Notes under the pieces: model-generated
Databases searched by the model: none
Told to the model about the DNA's origin: nothing
Seen by the model: the letters and a program-made list of their open reading frames with translations, nothing else
Made by a program: the position numbers and the translations under genes
Assembly (NCBI GenBank): GCA_914767715.1
Contig: OU612067.1
Location: 4,526,001 to 4,590,000, forward strand
Direction of reading: 5' to 3'
DNA: 64,000 nt
Source of the DNA: Membranipora membranacea
Lineage: Eukaryota > Bryozoa > Gymnolaemata > Cheilostomatida > Membraniporidae
Shown here: one piece after another, positions 50,133-62,258 of the stretch
Position numbering within the stretch: the first letter of the stretch is position 1
Layout of the letters: every line of letters begins with the position of its first letter

Positions 50133-53100
50133 TCACCCTGTAAACTCAGCAGTAGCTTTGACTAACCAGTCAGGGTTCTCGTGTCCGATCATATCTATTA
50201 TACTGTTCACCTGTCCACATAATCCCTGTATCTGAGAGTCCCATGTTATCAATGGCTCCTCAACTAAACAATAAAATCATAAAAAAACTATTATCTTTTA
50301 ACTGCAATAAGAGCTTTACTATAGATAGAGAAAAGGGATAAATTTCCGGCAGGTCATGTGTCTCAGAAAGTAGCCTTATTCAGGGATATTGGATTCAGTA
50401 TATGTGACAGAACTGTGTTAATCTCATACAAATCAGGTTTTAAACTACAGGTATAAAAAGGAAACATACCAAGGAAATGTACGACACCGTTCAGTTGATC
50501 GATATTTCCTTCCATTCTACCTTCTGATATCATATGAGAGGCTATCTTCTCAGCCTATAATAGAAATGCAGGGAAATGAGCACGAATATACAGGCTGCTA
50601 TCTTTGTGATTAAGGAAGCAGAGTCGTCACGTTTGTACACAGGCTGGGAAATCCCAAACTCCTTGTTTACAATCAGAGTTATCCTCAATGGTGGGAGAAC
50701 TCCAAATCATGCTCAGCTCACTATAGTAAATTCAGTAAACTAGGGAGATTCGGACAAAACGCCCTGAGTAAACGTTGTCCGGTGTTGACTCAAGTCCTGA
50801 TATAGGACCAGGTAGCCGCTTAAATACTATGTGACATACATACTAAATAAACATTCTCTGAGTGATCAACAGTTTCTCTCTGTGTTATGTCAGTTTTACC
50901 ATATAATACATACCTTAGCAGCGTCAATCTCTAGTAGAGAGCCGAGCTCTTGAAATGAGATATTATTGTACATTTTACTGGCTGATAAGAGGTTGTGTTC
51001 TATCACTGCTCTGTCTAATATTGTAGTTGAACCTGAAACACGTAAATTCAGGAACTACTACCGTTAGTTTGCTTGACATCTGTACTTTTGAAATGCAAAA
51101 TAATACTGAATCAGGTGTTCACAATGAGGGCAATCACTATTCATATGAATGACAGATTATGACGAATATCATATCGTCTTAATTTTAAGGTAAAGACAAC
51201 AACTTATTCGTTGACTCAAACATCTTTTGCGTAGGATCAGCCTTCTTTACCATCAGCTGTGAGAGCCTTTTGATGATCCATGAGTACGGACTCAAACTCA
51301 GCGAGATCTTTACGTCTGATCACCTGATCTAAGTACATCTTCTCTAGTATAGAATGTGTGGGCAGCTGGGAACATCTCTCATCTTTAAATAATGTGGCTA
51401 ACATCCTCGACCGCTGCTGACCTGTTGAGAAAGAAAGATAATAATAAATGTGTATTTTGCTTTATTTTGATAAAGATCAGTGGTTACCATAAGAGATCTC
51501 TCGATACACTTCAAGAGAATATCCAAAATAACAGATGACAGAAGTAGATTGGTTGATATTCGGTTTGCAGGGGAATTTGATCTTAGACGTTTTCACCAGA
51601 TGTAACAGCTGTACTGAATATGACAGCTTGTGTGAGTCCAATAGTAACAACTGACGAATCATATTTCTTGAATTTAATGGTTGTGCTTTAATTTCACTAG
51701 CAAGTAAATGCAGTTTCATAAGAAAGAACAATTAACGCCTACTCTGTAACGGGACAATATGTTGAGATATATCTGGAGAACAAACCTGCTGATGCTAGTA
51801 TTGTACAGATGAGTGTTTTCTCCAATGCTGCCTGTCGTTCCGCCTCATCAACAGCAGTTTTAAATGACAGCTCGTGGTATCTCTGAGCAGCTTCTATAAA
51901 CTTCCGCCTGTAGTCTAATACTCGAGCATAACATGCCTGTAAAATATAACATAGATAGTCAGTTACTGTAGGCCTGAAGTAATCACTGATCAATATGATA
52001 TTCCTATGATTTTTAGCTGAACACCTTTGATGTCAAGCTGAAAGACTGTATGTTATACACAGAAAAAAGCAATTTATCTGGTGAATTTCAGCCTTTATAG
52101 TGATCAAATGGCAGTTCACTGGGCTAGTTTGGTACAGTCCGTAGTTGCCTGACTAAAACTGGTCTAGCCTATGCGCAGTCTTTGAATTGAATAACATGTG
52201 GATCATTCTACCCAAACATACTTTGTAGTAGATTTGTAATTTTTCGTCTTTAGTATCAGCTTGTAAGTGAGAAGCTCTGTTTATAAAAGCTTCAGCATTT
52301 ACAGGATCATCATCCTCCAGATAAAGACGAGCCACCTTAACGTATGTGTCCAGTTTATACTCTGTAGTGTACTGTCTGAAATAACAATAATACTTCTACT
52401 AAAACACAGCGCGGTACTGACAGAGGCCTGCACAGATAATGTTCCACATAAACAACATTATCAGTAATATTTAGACAATATAAATACACATATATAAAAA
52501 TTATATGAAGACTAATATCAGCAGGGTAACAAACAATACTACCTCACAATTACACCTTCTCGTTTATTTATTGGTTAAGGGAGCACTTGAGAGGGTAAAC
52601 AATTCACCTTCCTATATCGACTTTATAATTCTTGTATTCACCAGCATAGTCACCAATATTGACTTCCTTGCAGTGAGGTCACTACACACTTACTTTTGAC
52701 CAGTCTCTAGAGGAATACCAGTAAGAGCCTGAGCTGCCTCTTTCCATCTCTGCTGCTTCTCATATAAAGTCGCTAAATGCTGCCTGATCAACACGGCCTG
52801 AAAAAATAATGACAAATAATCAAAAAAGTATACTGCTGTAATCTTAAAATATGCTTATAATATTGACTAATTCTGTCTGGTGAGAAGCCGTAGCTGTAGT
52901 AAACTGTTGTTACTCCAAATTGACAGTTATATAATTGACAGGAATAATGAGACAACAATATTGTTCTTTCATCAAAATATAATTTAATAAAATACTTAAG
53001 AGCAATTACCTGATCTTCAAATGAAATAACACGCTGCTGTATTTTCTCGAGTATGAAGCGACCTGTTGCCTCGCTGACAGTGTCTTCTAGATTAGGCAGT

Positions 53101-54833
53101 GCAGTACAAAGCTCTGTCAGCACATTACGTGACACCATCAGACTGACATCATTTGTGAACACTAGAAATATATACCCATTATAACACATGATCATAAATG
53201 AAAAAATTTCCTATTTTTAGACACCAATGTACCAAAGTATGCAAGTTCTGTGATTGATTTCTTAGAATAATCTACAGTCAAACTTTTCCCGTTTCCGTGA
53301 TGGTATGTTTACTACAAAAGCATCAGTTTATCTTCTCTGATAATATGGGTTTACTTATTATAGCTGGAGTAATTAAAACTTAGGCGAGGTCCTGGTGTGA
53401 CTGTTAGGAATCTTAGAGCTCTCACTTATAACATAACTGCTTAATATACTTTACCTGCCTGTATGAAGTTCTGCAAAGTCTCCTGTAAGTCTGTTGGAGA
53501 TAGGGCAAATATCTTGTTGAGTATCTGTTTATATCTGTAATGTAAATTGTAATTCTGCTACATTGCCCAATATGCGCAAGCGCTGCTGGTTGATACTTAC
53601 TAAGAATCTCAAATTATGTTTAACCTACGAGGCAGCCTTCAACTGAAACAATGCCTTTCAAGACAGGCTATGTCTAAGCAAGGAGGTCCGCCTTGGTCTA
53701 AGAAGGGTGTTACAAAGAAGAGATTTTGCCCCTTCTTGCACCTATCATTCATATATCATATTCACCACTCCAATTACTTATTACTTCCCAATTAATCCTA
53801 GGAGCCAGTTCGAGGCATATATGATATTTAACCAGTTTTAAGACCATTGCGGTTAACTTGAAGGAATCTTCCGATTCTTCCGATAGGTTGATCGCCATCG
53901 GAGTAGTTGTCTCCTTTCAAGGGCGATATGCTGTGTAGTGATAACAGAGTGAGACTTGATTATCTGGATGTAAAAAATAGTATATCAGTCATCGGAGATG
54001 TAACAGTTAGGTGTTTTGTATAGCTTCACAGCCACGACTCGCAAGGGATCAATTCAAGGGGGGTTTTGGCGTCACATTCACAATCGCAGGGTTTTCAGCA
54101 GTGGGTTGTTAACATATAAGGGGGAGGATAAGGAAAAACTGACAGACAACTTTTGTTAGTAACCTGGGACAACACTGTAGGGGTTTCCAGTGGATTATCA
54201 GACACCAGGCCACACTGCACTCGAGACCAGATCAGGGTAACAAGTCCTTGCCCATACACTAAAGTCAACCGCAACAAGGCGCCGGGAGCCGAGCACGGGG
54301 AAGGGGGCTGGGTACCCTCGAAAACACGGTAACATATGCACAATCAAAACAGAACTGAGTACTTGTTTCATGAGGTGGTAAATATTGTTGGAGTTGAGTA
54401 AGACGGGAGCAACAAATTACAAACGGAGTAAGGATGGAAGAGCTGTAGTTAGAATGTGTGTCACTGTTACCCATTATAATTATAATTTATTGAAATATAT
54501 ATAGATAGATAGATAGGTTCCATTATCACACTATTTAAGTCCAATTAAAATTATGTTTTCTTTCAGATGCTGATTACATTTTATCCACCAAACCAATGCA
54601 CTCCCTTCAGTACCTCACACCCACAACACAAGTCTAATCAAGGAGTTATAATTGAAAATACTACATATTCAATAGTATTTCTACAAATTTAATTAATAAT
54701 AATTATTATTTATTACTTCTGTCCTGAATAAAATTACTTACTTTTCAAGTAATTCTTTGTGAGATGCACTGGAACCAGAAGCAGCAACCAGCCTCTCCAC
54801 CTCCAGCATGAGTTGTGCCTTACTTTGTGACAT
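50133..54833 (-). CDS. COPS4: COP9 signalosome subunit 4
   Basis: Ten minus-strand exons join without a frame break: 54742-54833, 53455-53534, 53010-53161, 52694-52797, 52222-52375, 51786-51936, 51251-51421, 50914-51032, 50470-50554 and 50133-50263 (TGA 50133-50135). They give 412 residues, against about 406 in human. Highly conserved stretches include [46 protein letters not shown] and [12 protein letters not shown]. The protein is a PCI-domain scaffold subunit of the COP9 signalosome, which removes NEDD8 from cullins and so controls cullin-RING ubiquitin ligases. The helical repeats fill the N-terminal half. The PCI winged helix lies at about residues 210-360 (exons 6-8), and the C-terminal helix contributes to the helical bundle of the complex. 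The start is the first ATG, giving MSQSKAQL. The gene is head to head with LIN54. Confidence 0.97.
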
Positions 54834-55370
54834 TTTCTACAAGTTGGTTGTATAAGAGAGTAGAATACAGTGCAGCAAGCTCTATCACTGTCTCTATCTA
54901 GCTTGGTTTCAATACTGGATATTCCTTCTTGATCACTGATGGATTGAGCTCTTCTTCTTTTTGTCATACAAATAACCCTGGCTTCAAACAATGTCAGAAA
55001 TACATCAATGTATTTGCTGCTTGACTATGATCATTGACATAGACACTCTTTTCATTTCTCAATGATCAGTCAATCTCATAAATAATGTCTGTTGGACATT
55101 AAAAACCGCTGACTTTAATTTTGAGAAGAAGTGAACTGCTCCAGCAATGTAACTGTTGACAGGAATGAAAACTGACTTGAGTATCATAAACTCTTGCATA
55201 TTGTAGTCATCAAATTAAGCCCCCTCCCAAAGCCTTTTAGTGTTTATACCATACTTGGTCCTTTACTGGCTATGCTTGATATAATAGTGCCTTACCTGGA
55301 AAATGTTTGACCAGGGAGAACGGTTTGTATTTGGATGACCAATTCCATGCCTTGGTGGTCAGACTCAATC

Positions 55371-55436
55371 AAAAGACTCCTTTAATTGGCCAGTCAAAGG
55401 AGTACTCCTTTGACTGGCCAATTTAAGGAGTCTTTT
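55371..55436. repeat. 66-bp palindrome, 33-bp arms, no spacer
   Basis: The left arm starts AAAAGACTCCTTTAATTGGC, and the right arm, from 55404, is its reverse complement with one mismatch. Each half contains a CCAGTCAAAGGAG/CTCCTTTGACTGG block. It could extrude as a cruciform or be a small foldback insertion. Confidence 0.85.
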
Positions 55437-55492
55437 ACTCCTTGGTCAATTATTGCCTATTCTGATTTAATTCCTGTTTCATTGTTCTTCTT

Positions 55493-55536
55493 GTGTATAT
55501 ATATATATTATATATATATATATTATATATATATTG
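55493..55536. repeat. AT dinucleotide-type microsatellite
   Basis: Runs of TATATATA interrupted by single TT or AT steps, lying just upstream of LIN54. Confidence 0.85.
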
Positions 55537-55892
55537 ATAATGTGATTGTATGTACAAACAACCAGGGAGTAAAAGACTTGGTACAACCACCAGTCCAGTG
55601 CAAGGAGTGATGGCTACTACTTCCCTAGTTACCTATACTATGACCATACCAAGGTGTCACACCTGTCACTCCATGAACATACCAGGAACACACAGTAAAC
55701 ATATTTTTATGCACTTACAGGAGTAATGTGGTTGCTCCTTGTTCTGGAAGTTTGAGACTAGAAAAAGGGATGATGCTGTAGACGCATGCGGTAGATGATT
55801 AAAAACACTGCACTAGATGATTTTATCATTGATTGCATGATAATTTAATCTGTTATTTCGCACAGGTTGCATATGGTTAAGAAACTAGAGAG

Positions 55893-58800
55893 ATGGCATC
55901 AAACTTTGGTCTCAGTATACCAGAACCTTCAACACCTACTAAATCAGTGACAGTCTCTACAGATCACTTATCGCTATCCTCCCCCTCCAGTGTGAGGTCT
56001 GGAAGTGACTCGTCTATAGTTAACACTGGTGGTATACCTATAGCCACATTGAGGACACCTACAAAAGGCTCTGTCAATCTAAATATTGCTCCAAAACAAC
56101 CGATAATGATGTCACCTCCGAAACTGTACATCAAGGTGAGTGACTGACTGAGTGGCTGACATCCAAGTCTAGGTCATAGATTTTATAGGCTGTGTAAAGT
56201 GGTCCATAACAAAGAATTGTGGAAAATTTTGTTAAAATGATGTGTCGCTCGTCTCATAATCACCCTGTGCATAGTCTAATAATATCATGCAGTTGGAAAT
56301 ATTTATTGTTTTTTTCTTTATTTAGGGAACACTGGGAGGCGTAGGAGGTACATCAGTAGCACAGCTAATACGCACCACCTCTACGAGCTCGGGCGGTGGT
56401 CAGACCCCCGTATACCAGGCAGTCAGTAACAACCAGAACGGCAGGGTACAGTATGTCAAGCTTGTCACCGGTAAGTGTAGATATCAGAGAGAGCAGATCT
56501 GATAATGTTTCTTCTATATTAATTAAAACCTCCCAGGGTTGTTCGAGGTGATTAAAAAGTCTCATACCGTAATACCTCACTTAATATTTTCACAGATTCT
56601 TTATACCAAGCATGCTCACAGTGCAAAAAGAAGTTGCCAGCAGACAGTCAGCAGTGCAACTCACTGGAATGCCTCCAAGTATGATTATGTGTCATTTCAT
56701 TATGAAAAGAATGATAGTGGGACGCCACAAAATCTAAATTAGGGCTGTTAGAGTCCTCAAATTATATGTCTGCTCATGAACGCAATAAATTGTATAATAG
56801 ACTCACTGTCAATAAACTAACATTGTTGTTCTCTTCTACAGACAGTAGTTCTGGTGCTGTACCGACCCGACAGATAATCACACAGGTGAGACCCTTACAA
56901 CACAAGGTTGTAACCACGGCAACGGCTAGTAACGGCTCCACACAACAGCAGTTTATACAAAATATTCTACAACCAGGTGCAGCTCAGATAAGACAGGCCC
57001 CCACAACTACAGTGGTCAGACATCAAACAGGTAGCGCATATGAGGACATAGTCTTTGTTCTTGCTGTTTAAATGTAAACAGATTGTTTTATGGTAAAATC
57101 TGACGGAATAACTCAAATAAATAGATCAAGGTTGATCCAATTTGAGGCCCTTTCATTCTACTGTGGGCCATCGCATTTTGCAAGAGACCTACTGAAATGC
57201 AGGCAAACTGGATCCAATTTTATCACATCGTTGAATGATATGTACTATAAACACTATATAGAAAATGTATTATCTTACCAGATTAAAACATACATATATT
57301 TTGTAGAATTGCTCTGTTCATTACTCTTATTTGATTTTAGGCCATAAGGATACATAATATTTATGATTTTAGCTGTGACTGCAGGAGGACAGAGAGTTAT
57401 CCTCCCTGCAGCTTCACCACATCAGACAATCAGGATAACAGGAGCCCAGTCATTGGCTCATATTAAATCACAGCTACCTGTCGGAGCCACTATACTATCA
57501 AGTAATGACTCATCCGGACAGATGTTAGCCTTCCTACCAAACAACCAATCTCTCATACAACAGAAGGTAGGCTATCATAGATAGTTTACCATTCCAGCAA
57601 CATTTAAACATTTCATTCAGTTTTTAATTAGCTCAAAAACATTCAGTTTAAACCGACATAAACTGTTTGAAAGATTCACTACTGATTAGCCCAGGCGACA
57701 ATTTCCATATCTACCAATGATTATAAAATAATGATTACCAAATAATAATTTTATATTGTTGATGATTTTGATATCAGAACCCTGGACAAAATAATCAAGA
57801 TGCTGAATGAAATGAACCACTATAAGTTGTTTTCCATTCTCTCTGATACCGCATATCATTCTCATTGAAAATATTATTCAACAGAAATGCCTATAACTAC
57901 GCGAAATTTGGTTTCAGTTACTGTACTGATATTTCCTTTTTTCAATTAATCAGAAATTCAGAAACATTTTTAATCACAAGCGCTGGTTAAATAATATTTA
58001 TGTTTATATACAGGCCCCAGTAGTAAGGCAGGGCTATCCAGGAGTAGCCAATGTACAGCAAACTCCTCGTCTACAGGAAGTCAAACAAGAGTCACTGCTC
58101 CACCACACACAACAACACAGTAATGAGAGTCCGTCCTTACATCTACAAGTCCCGCCCACCACAAGCTCTGAAGTGAAACAGAAGAAGCCTTGTAACTGTA
58201 CCAAGTCTCAATGTCTGAAGCTGTAAGTGAACTTTTCATTTGTCTTGTCATGATCTAACTAACCATATTAGGACCATTAGGAAATGAAAATTGACTATTA
58301 TATTTTGGTCCATAATAGACATGTACATCATACTTTATCAAGAGAGGACAATTTCTAAGGCTATTCATATATTTTACCACGAAGAGCATGGAATTCTGCA
58401 TGTTCTCTGTAAAAGTATTGCATGTTTGCAGCAGGTCTAATCGCCTGACTATGGAGTGTTTTGGTATTTGTGTTATCTGTAGGTCTTTATGTAAATTAAG
58501 GTATTTTTAAGATTTACTTGATTTAATTGCTGGTTTCAATATAAAAAAAAAACATCCAAATATTCACCAATTTGCTGCATTATACTGCGTTGATTACATA
58601 TTTAATTGATTCGGTCATTGACTTTGATGACAATGATCGTTATGAAAAAGCGATCTGACCTCTTGATCGCCATTTCAGAAGCATCATAGTCATCTAAGTT
58701 GATTTGATATATACATTTCACACTCGCTCTCCTTATTGCGCTCTCACAATTTCATGTAGGGAAATTTTGTGTAGGATTTTGGAGTTGCCAATGAGCTCCC

Positions 58801-61723
58801 CATAATCCGATAAATAGAATTCAAACTCATACTTTGTAAAGGATAAACTAGAAAGATAAATAAAAAATAGAATGATTAGCTCAAAAAGTCTTGTTGTGTG
58901 CAGACTTATGCCATACCATGCATATTAATAAAAGAACATTGTTGGACTTTTAGATGGTTATACATCTTACCATATCACTTCTGTAGAGTGTAGAGTGTAG
59001 ACTCATAGGATTATGCTGGTGAACGTTTCAATTCAACACTTTGTATTGGTCTCCCCTCAAAGCACAAAGTTGTGACTATCATGGCACTTTATTATTGCAG
59101 ATACTGTGATTGTTTTGCTAATGGTGAGTTTTGTTCTAACTGTAACTGTCAGAACTGTTTTAATAATCTGGGACATGAGGAAGAGAGACAGAAGGCCATC
59201 AAACAGTGTCTGGATAGAAATCCGCTAGCATTTCATCCTAAAATAGGTAAGTCTAACATTAACCCCCCTCCCCCCCCCCCGTCTCTCTGCATTATGTAGT
59301 TTTCTGCAGCAGAATAGTTTTATAAAGAAATCTTTAAAGACTACCTGAAGGCCAATGCATGTTATAGTCAGACAGTTACTTATGTGCTTGTTTCTTGTAT
59401 TGCACATATTGTTGATAGTGACATCATAATGCAGAGAATGAGAGTTACCTTCCTTTATGAGAGGCACTCTTTCCACCATTGATAGTTCAAGCCAAGTAGA
59501 GTATTGAAATCTGACATAACTTTATCATACGTAACGTAACATAACGTAACCGCCTGACTATAACATGCATTGGCCTTATGTTAGTCTTAAATGAAGTAAA
59601 TTTCAGTCAAAATAGACGAGATGATTTATGGAGATGATTTATGGAGATGATTTATGGAGATGATTTATGGAGATGATTTATGGAGATGATTTATGGAGAT
59701 CTTCCTCATGACAAAAGTCCTGGCTTACAGATCCTGCTGTGATCCACTATTAGTTATATTAGTTATATTAGTTATATTAGTTATATTAGTTATATTAGTT
59801 ATATTAGTTATAGTAGTTATAGTAGTTATATTAGTTATATTAGTTATATTAGTTATAGTAGTTATAGTAGTTATATTAGTTATATTAGTTATATTAGTTA
59901 TATTAGTTATATTAGTTATATTAGTTATAGTAGTTATAGTAGTTATATTAGTTATATTAGTTATATTAGTTATATTAGTTATATTAGTTATATTAGTTAT
60001 ATTAGTTATAGTAGTTATAGTAGTTATATTAGTTATATTAGTTATATTAGTTATATTAGTTATATTAGTTATAGTGCACCTTTTAATTTCCTTCTTTTTT
60101 CGTCTATGAGTGACATTAATAGATATTTGGCATTTTCTATCAAAAGTTTGTTGGCCTGCATTCAAAGTACATTGATCTCTTATCTCAACATTATTGATTG
60201 AGTGGTTTTCAATTACTTTGTGACAATGACAACTGACACGTTGGTTTAGTAGAATTTCGTTAACTTGTTTCCGAGAAACTTTTGGAGGAACAAGAACCTA
60301 TCTAGCTAGCCTATTATCGGTCATATATCAAACATGTAAAAGTTAGCTACCAAGCCTTATGTAGATGAACTGGTGACATTTTGTACCACCTTGAATTTAC
60401 ATTTTTTAGGTAAAGGCGCAAAGACAGATGGAAGGAGACATCAGAAGGGTTGTAACTGTAAAAGATCTGGTTGTCTCAAGAATTACTGTGAATGTTTTGA
60501 GGTTTGTCCTACAAATGCTCTCAGTGGTGTTTTCAGTTATCCAAACTCTTAGGCATTATATGTTAAACTATACCTTAACTCACGATCATTTTAAAGAGGA
60601 CCACAATTTCTAGATATTTGCCTTTCAGACATTGCCGCCAGAAATCAGGATTCAGATACTAGGTTTAATTCACCAGGACTTTCCGACAATAATAATAGGC
60701 AAAGAGTTGTTTTTACATAAGCTCCACATGGCTAATTATGTAGGATCACAACATCATTGATAATACTGTGAGCTATGAACCCCAAAAAAGGGATCCTATT
60801 ATGTTCACCTCCTGCCATTAACAGGTAAAGTGTAATAATGATGAATTAAATGCGTTATAATGATGAAGCGCTTCACATGAATCCTTTAGATCCTATTGCC
60901 CAGGTCACATATAACTTCCTTGTCTTACAGGCTAAGATCCCATGTGGTACAATGTGTAAGTGTGTAGGATGTAAGAACTATGACACGGAGAGTAAAAGTC
61001 TAATGTCTCTGGCTGATGCTGCCGATCTGAGACATTCTCAGGCAGCGACAGGCAATCATAGACTACCTTATCACGAGCTTCAGCAACCAGTACAGAGTCA
61101 GCCGTAAGTGATAATTTACACGCTCATGTCATATAGTGATACAAGCTAGATTTAGGATTAACACCTCAGATAGCATCACTTGTGATTTGCTGAGGTCTGT
61201 CACCTTCTGGGATATGAGTGTGCTAGATGTGGCTATCAGGGCTTAATCGACTTATTTTCATACAACTTTGTTGATCAAACTTGGTCACTGGTTTTGATTT
61301 CTTGTACCTAGTTATGGTAGTCTCCCTGTTCATAGCAAGGGTAAATTGTGTTTGAACGTTATCGCTCTCAGAGGACTACTTCATGCTGCTTCTGAACGTG
61401 TGTAAAGAATAATTTTAAAATATTTGCTTTCGTCAGTAATGCTAATCGTCTCTACTGTGACTGAAAAAAATCCTGACAAATGTAACAATCATAATAACCC
61501 TCTGACTGATTACCAAATCATGTATATCATCTTATATAGGAGCCCACATACATATCTTAAGAAGGATGTGATCGGAGCTGTGATGGACTGTCTCATAGCT
61601 CAGTGTCGAGAGGCTGAATCAGCTAAGTGTAAGGAGGGCACCACTGAAAAGGTCATCCTAGAAGAGTTCGGTAGATGTCTCAATGATATCATTAAAGCAA
61701 GTTCCCAACAAGGCCAACAATAG
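55893..61723 (+). CDS. LIN54: LIN54, DNA-binding subunit of the DREAM/MuvB complex
   Basis: Nine plus-strand exons join in phase: 55893-56135, 56326-56470, 56842-57030, 57373-57566, 58014-58222, 59101-59246, 60410-60501, 60931-61103 and 61540-61723 (TAG), giving 524 residues. Two tesmin/CXC domains are complete: CXC1 at about 314-348 ([11 protein letters not shown], then [19 protein letters not shown]) and CXC2 at about 388-422 ([16 protein letters not shown], then [13 protein letters not shown]). Each keeps the YCxCF tyrosine that contacts the CHR element of cell-cycle promoters. CXC1 is split by an intron after LKL, and CXC2 after CECFE. The N-terminal half is Ser/Thr/Gln-rich. At about 749 residues the human protein is longer, mainly in the N-terminus. 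The C-terminal helices (from [20 protein letters not shown]) bind MuvB partners. The donor of exon 3 (GTAGCG) is weak. Confidence 0.95.
59620..59700. repeat. 13-bp tandem repeat (GATGATTTATGGA), about 6 units
   Basis: Six near-perfect units in the sixth LIN54 intron (59247-60409), 50 bp before the 9-bp array. Confidence 0.95.
59750..60073. repeat. 9-bp minisatellite, 36 units, with higher-order pattern
   Basis: Units are TTAGTTATA or the variant GTAGTTATA. The G variants come almost only as pairs, separated by runs of three, six and seven T units. Because 9 is a multiple of 3, both strands give long open frames (LVI/VVI and ITN/ITT repeats), which are artefacts of the array. It lies in a LIN54 intron. 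Confidence 0.95.
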
Positions 61724-61976
61724 TTATGTCTAATTTATTCCCGAGTCTATTAATTTGATAACACATATCACCCTGCTGTGCAGGTGGAAAATGAAGTGAC
61801 TAATTTGCTTTTCTAGGTATCCTCAAGACTTCACTTTTTGATCTCATGATTTTGTAGATTGTAAATATAGTTTGAAACTGTATATAGACAAAAAATAGAC
61901 TGAGCTACATAATAATTATAAATGATAGTATTGAGTTTGAAATGTGCCCAACCTTGAACAAAGTTACCATTACAGC

Positions 61977-61982
61977 AATAAA
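61977..61982 (+). terminator. Likely LIN54 poly(A) signal
   Basis: AATAAA lies 254 bp after the LIN54 stop, in the gap between LIN54 and the convergent Maf gene. Confidence 0.5.
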
Positions 61983-62258
61983 TGGAGAACTCTGTTCATA
62001 AAAAACTAGTGATTGCTGTACTTAAGCGTTGAAATATATGTAGATATTGTAATGAGTCAGAATACCCACTGGTATATGTATGCAGTATTGCATAGTGGTA
62101 GGTGAGATGTGCGGTCTGAACAAATAATTTTCTCTGGTTTCGAAAAAAAGAAACCAGCTGTGTTGATAGATTGGGGGAAACTATTGAATGTAAAACCTAT
62201 GTACAATATGATAATATAAAGATTATAGAGGTAATGGTTGGCTGCAGTATTAGCCGGT

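Larger units (their letters stand above)
54834..55892. promoter_or_regulatory. Shared intergenic (bidirectional promoter) region of COPS4 and LIN54
   Basis: The two start codons face away from each other across about 1.06 kb. The region holds a 66-bp palindrome (55371-55436), an AT microsatellite (55493-55536) and a CACAG acceptor-like site at 55861-55865 shortly before the LIN54 ATG. That last site suggests a 5' untranslated exon for LIN54. No TATA box is evident. The bidirectional role is inferred from geometry. Confidence 0.5.

Noticed and set aside
54095-54474. Minus-strand reading frames in a GC-richer patch
   Set aside because: They lie in COPS4 intron 1, overlap each other and show no domain.
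59693-60165. Long open frames on both strands (LVI and ITN repeats)
   Set aside because: They are products of the 9-bp minisatellite inside a LIN54 intron, with no start or splice context.
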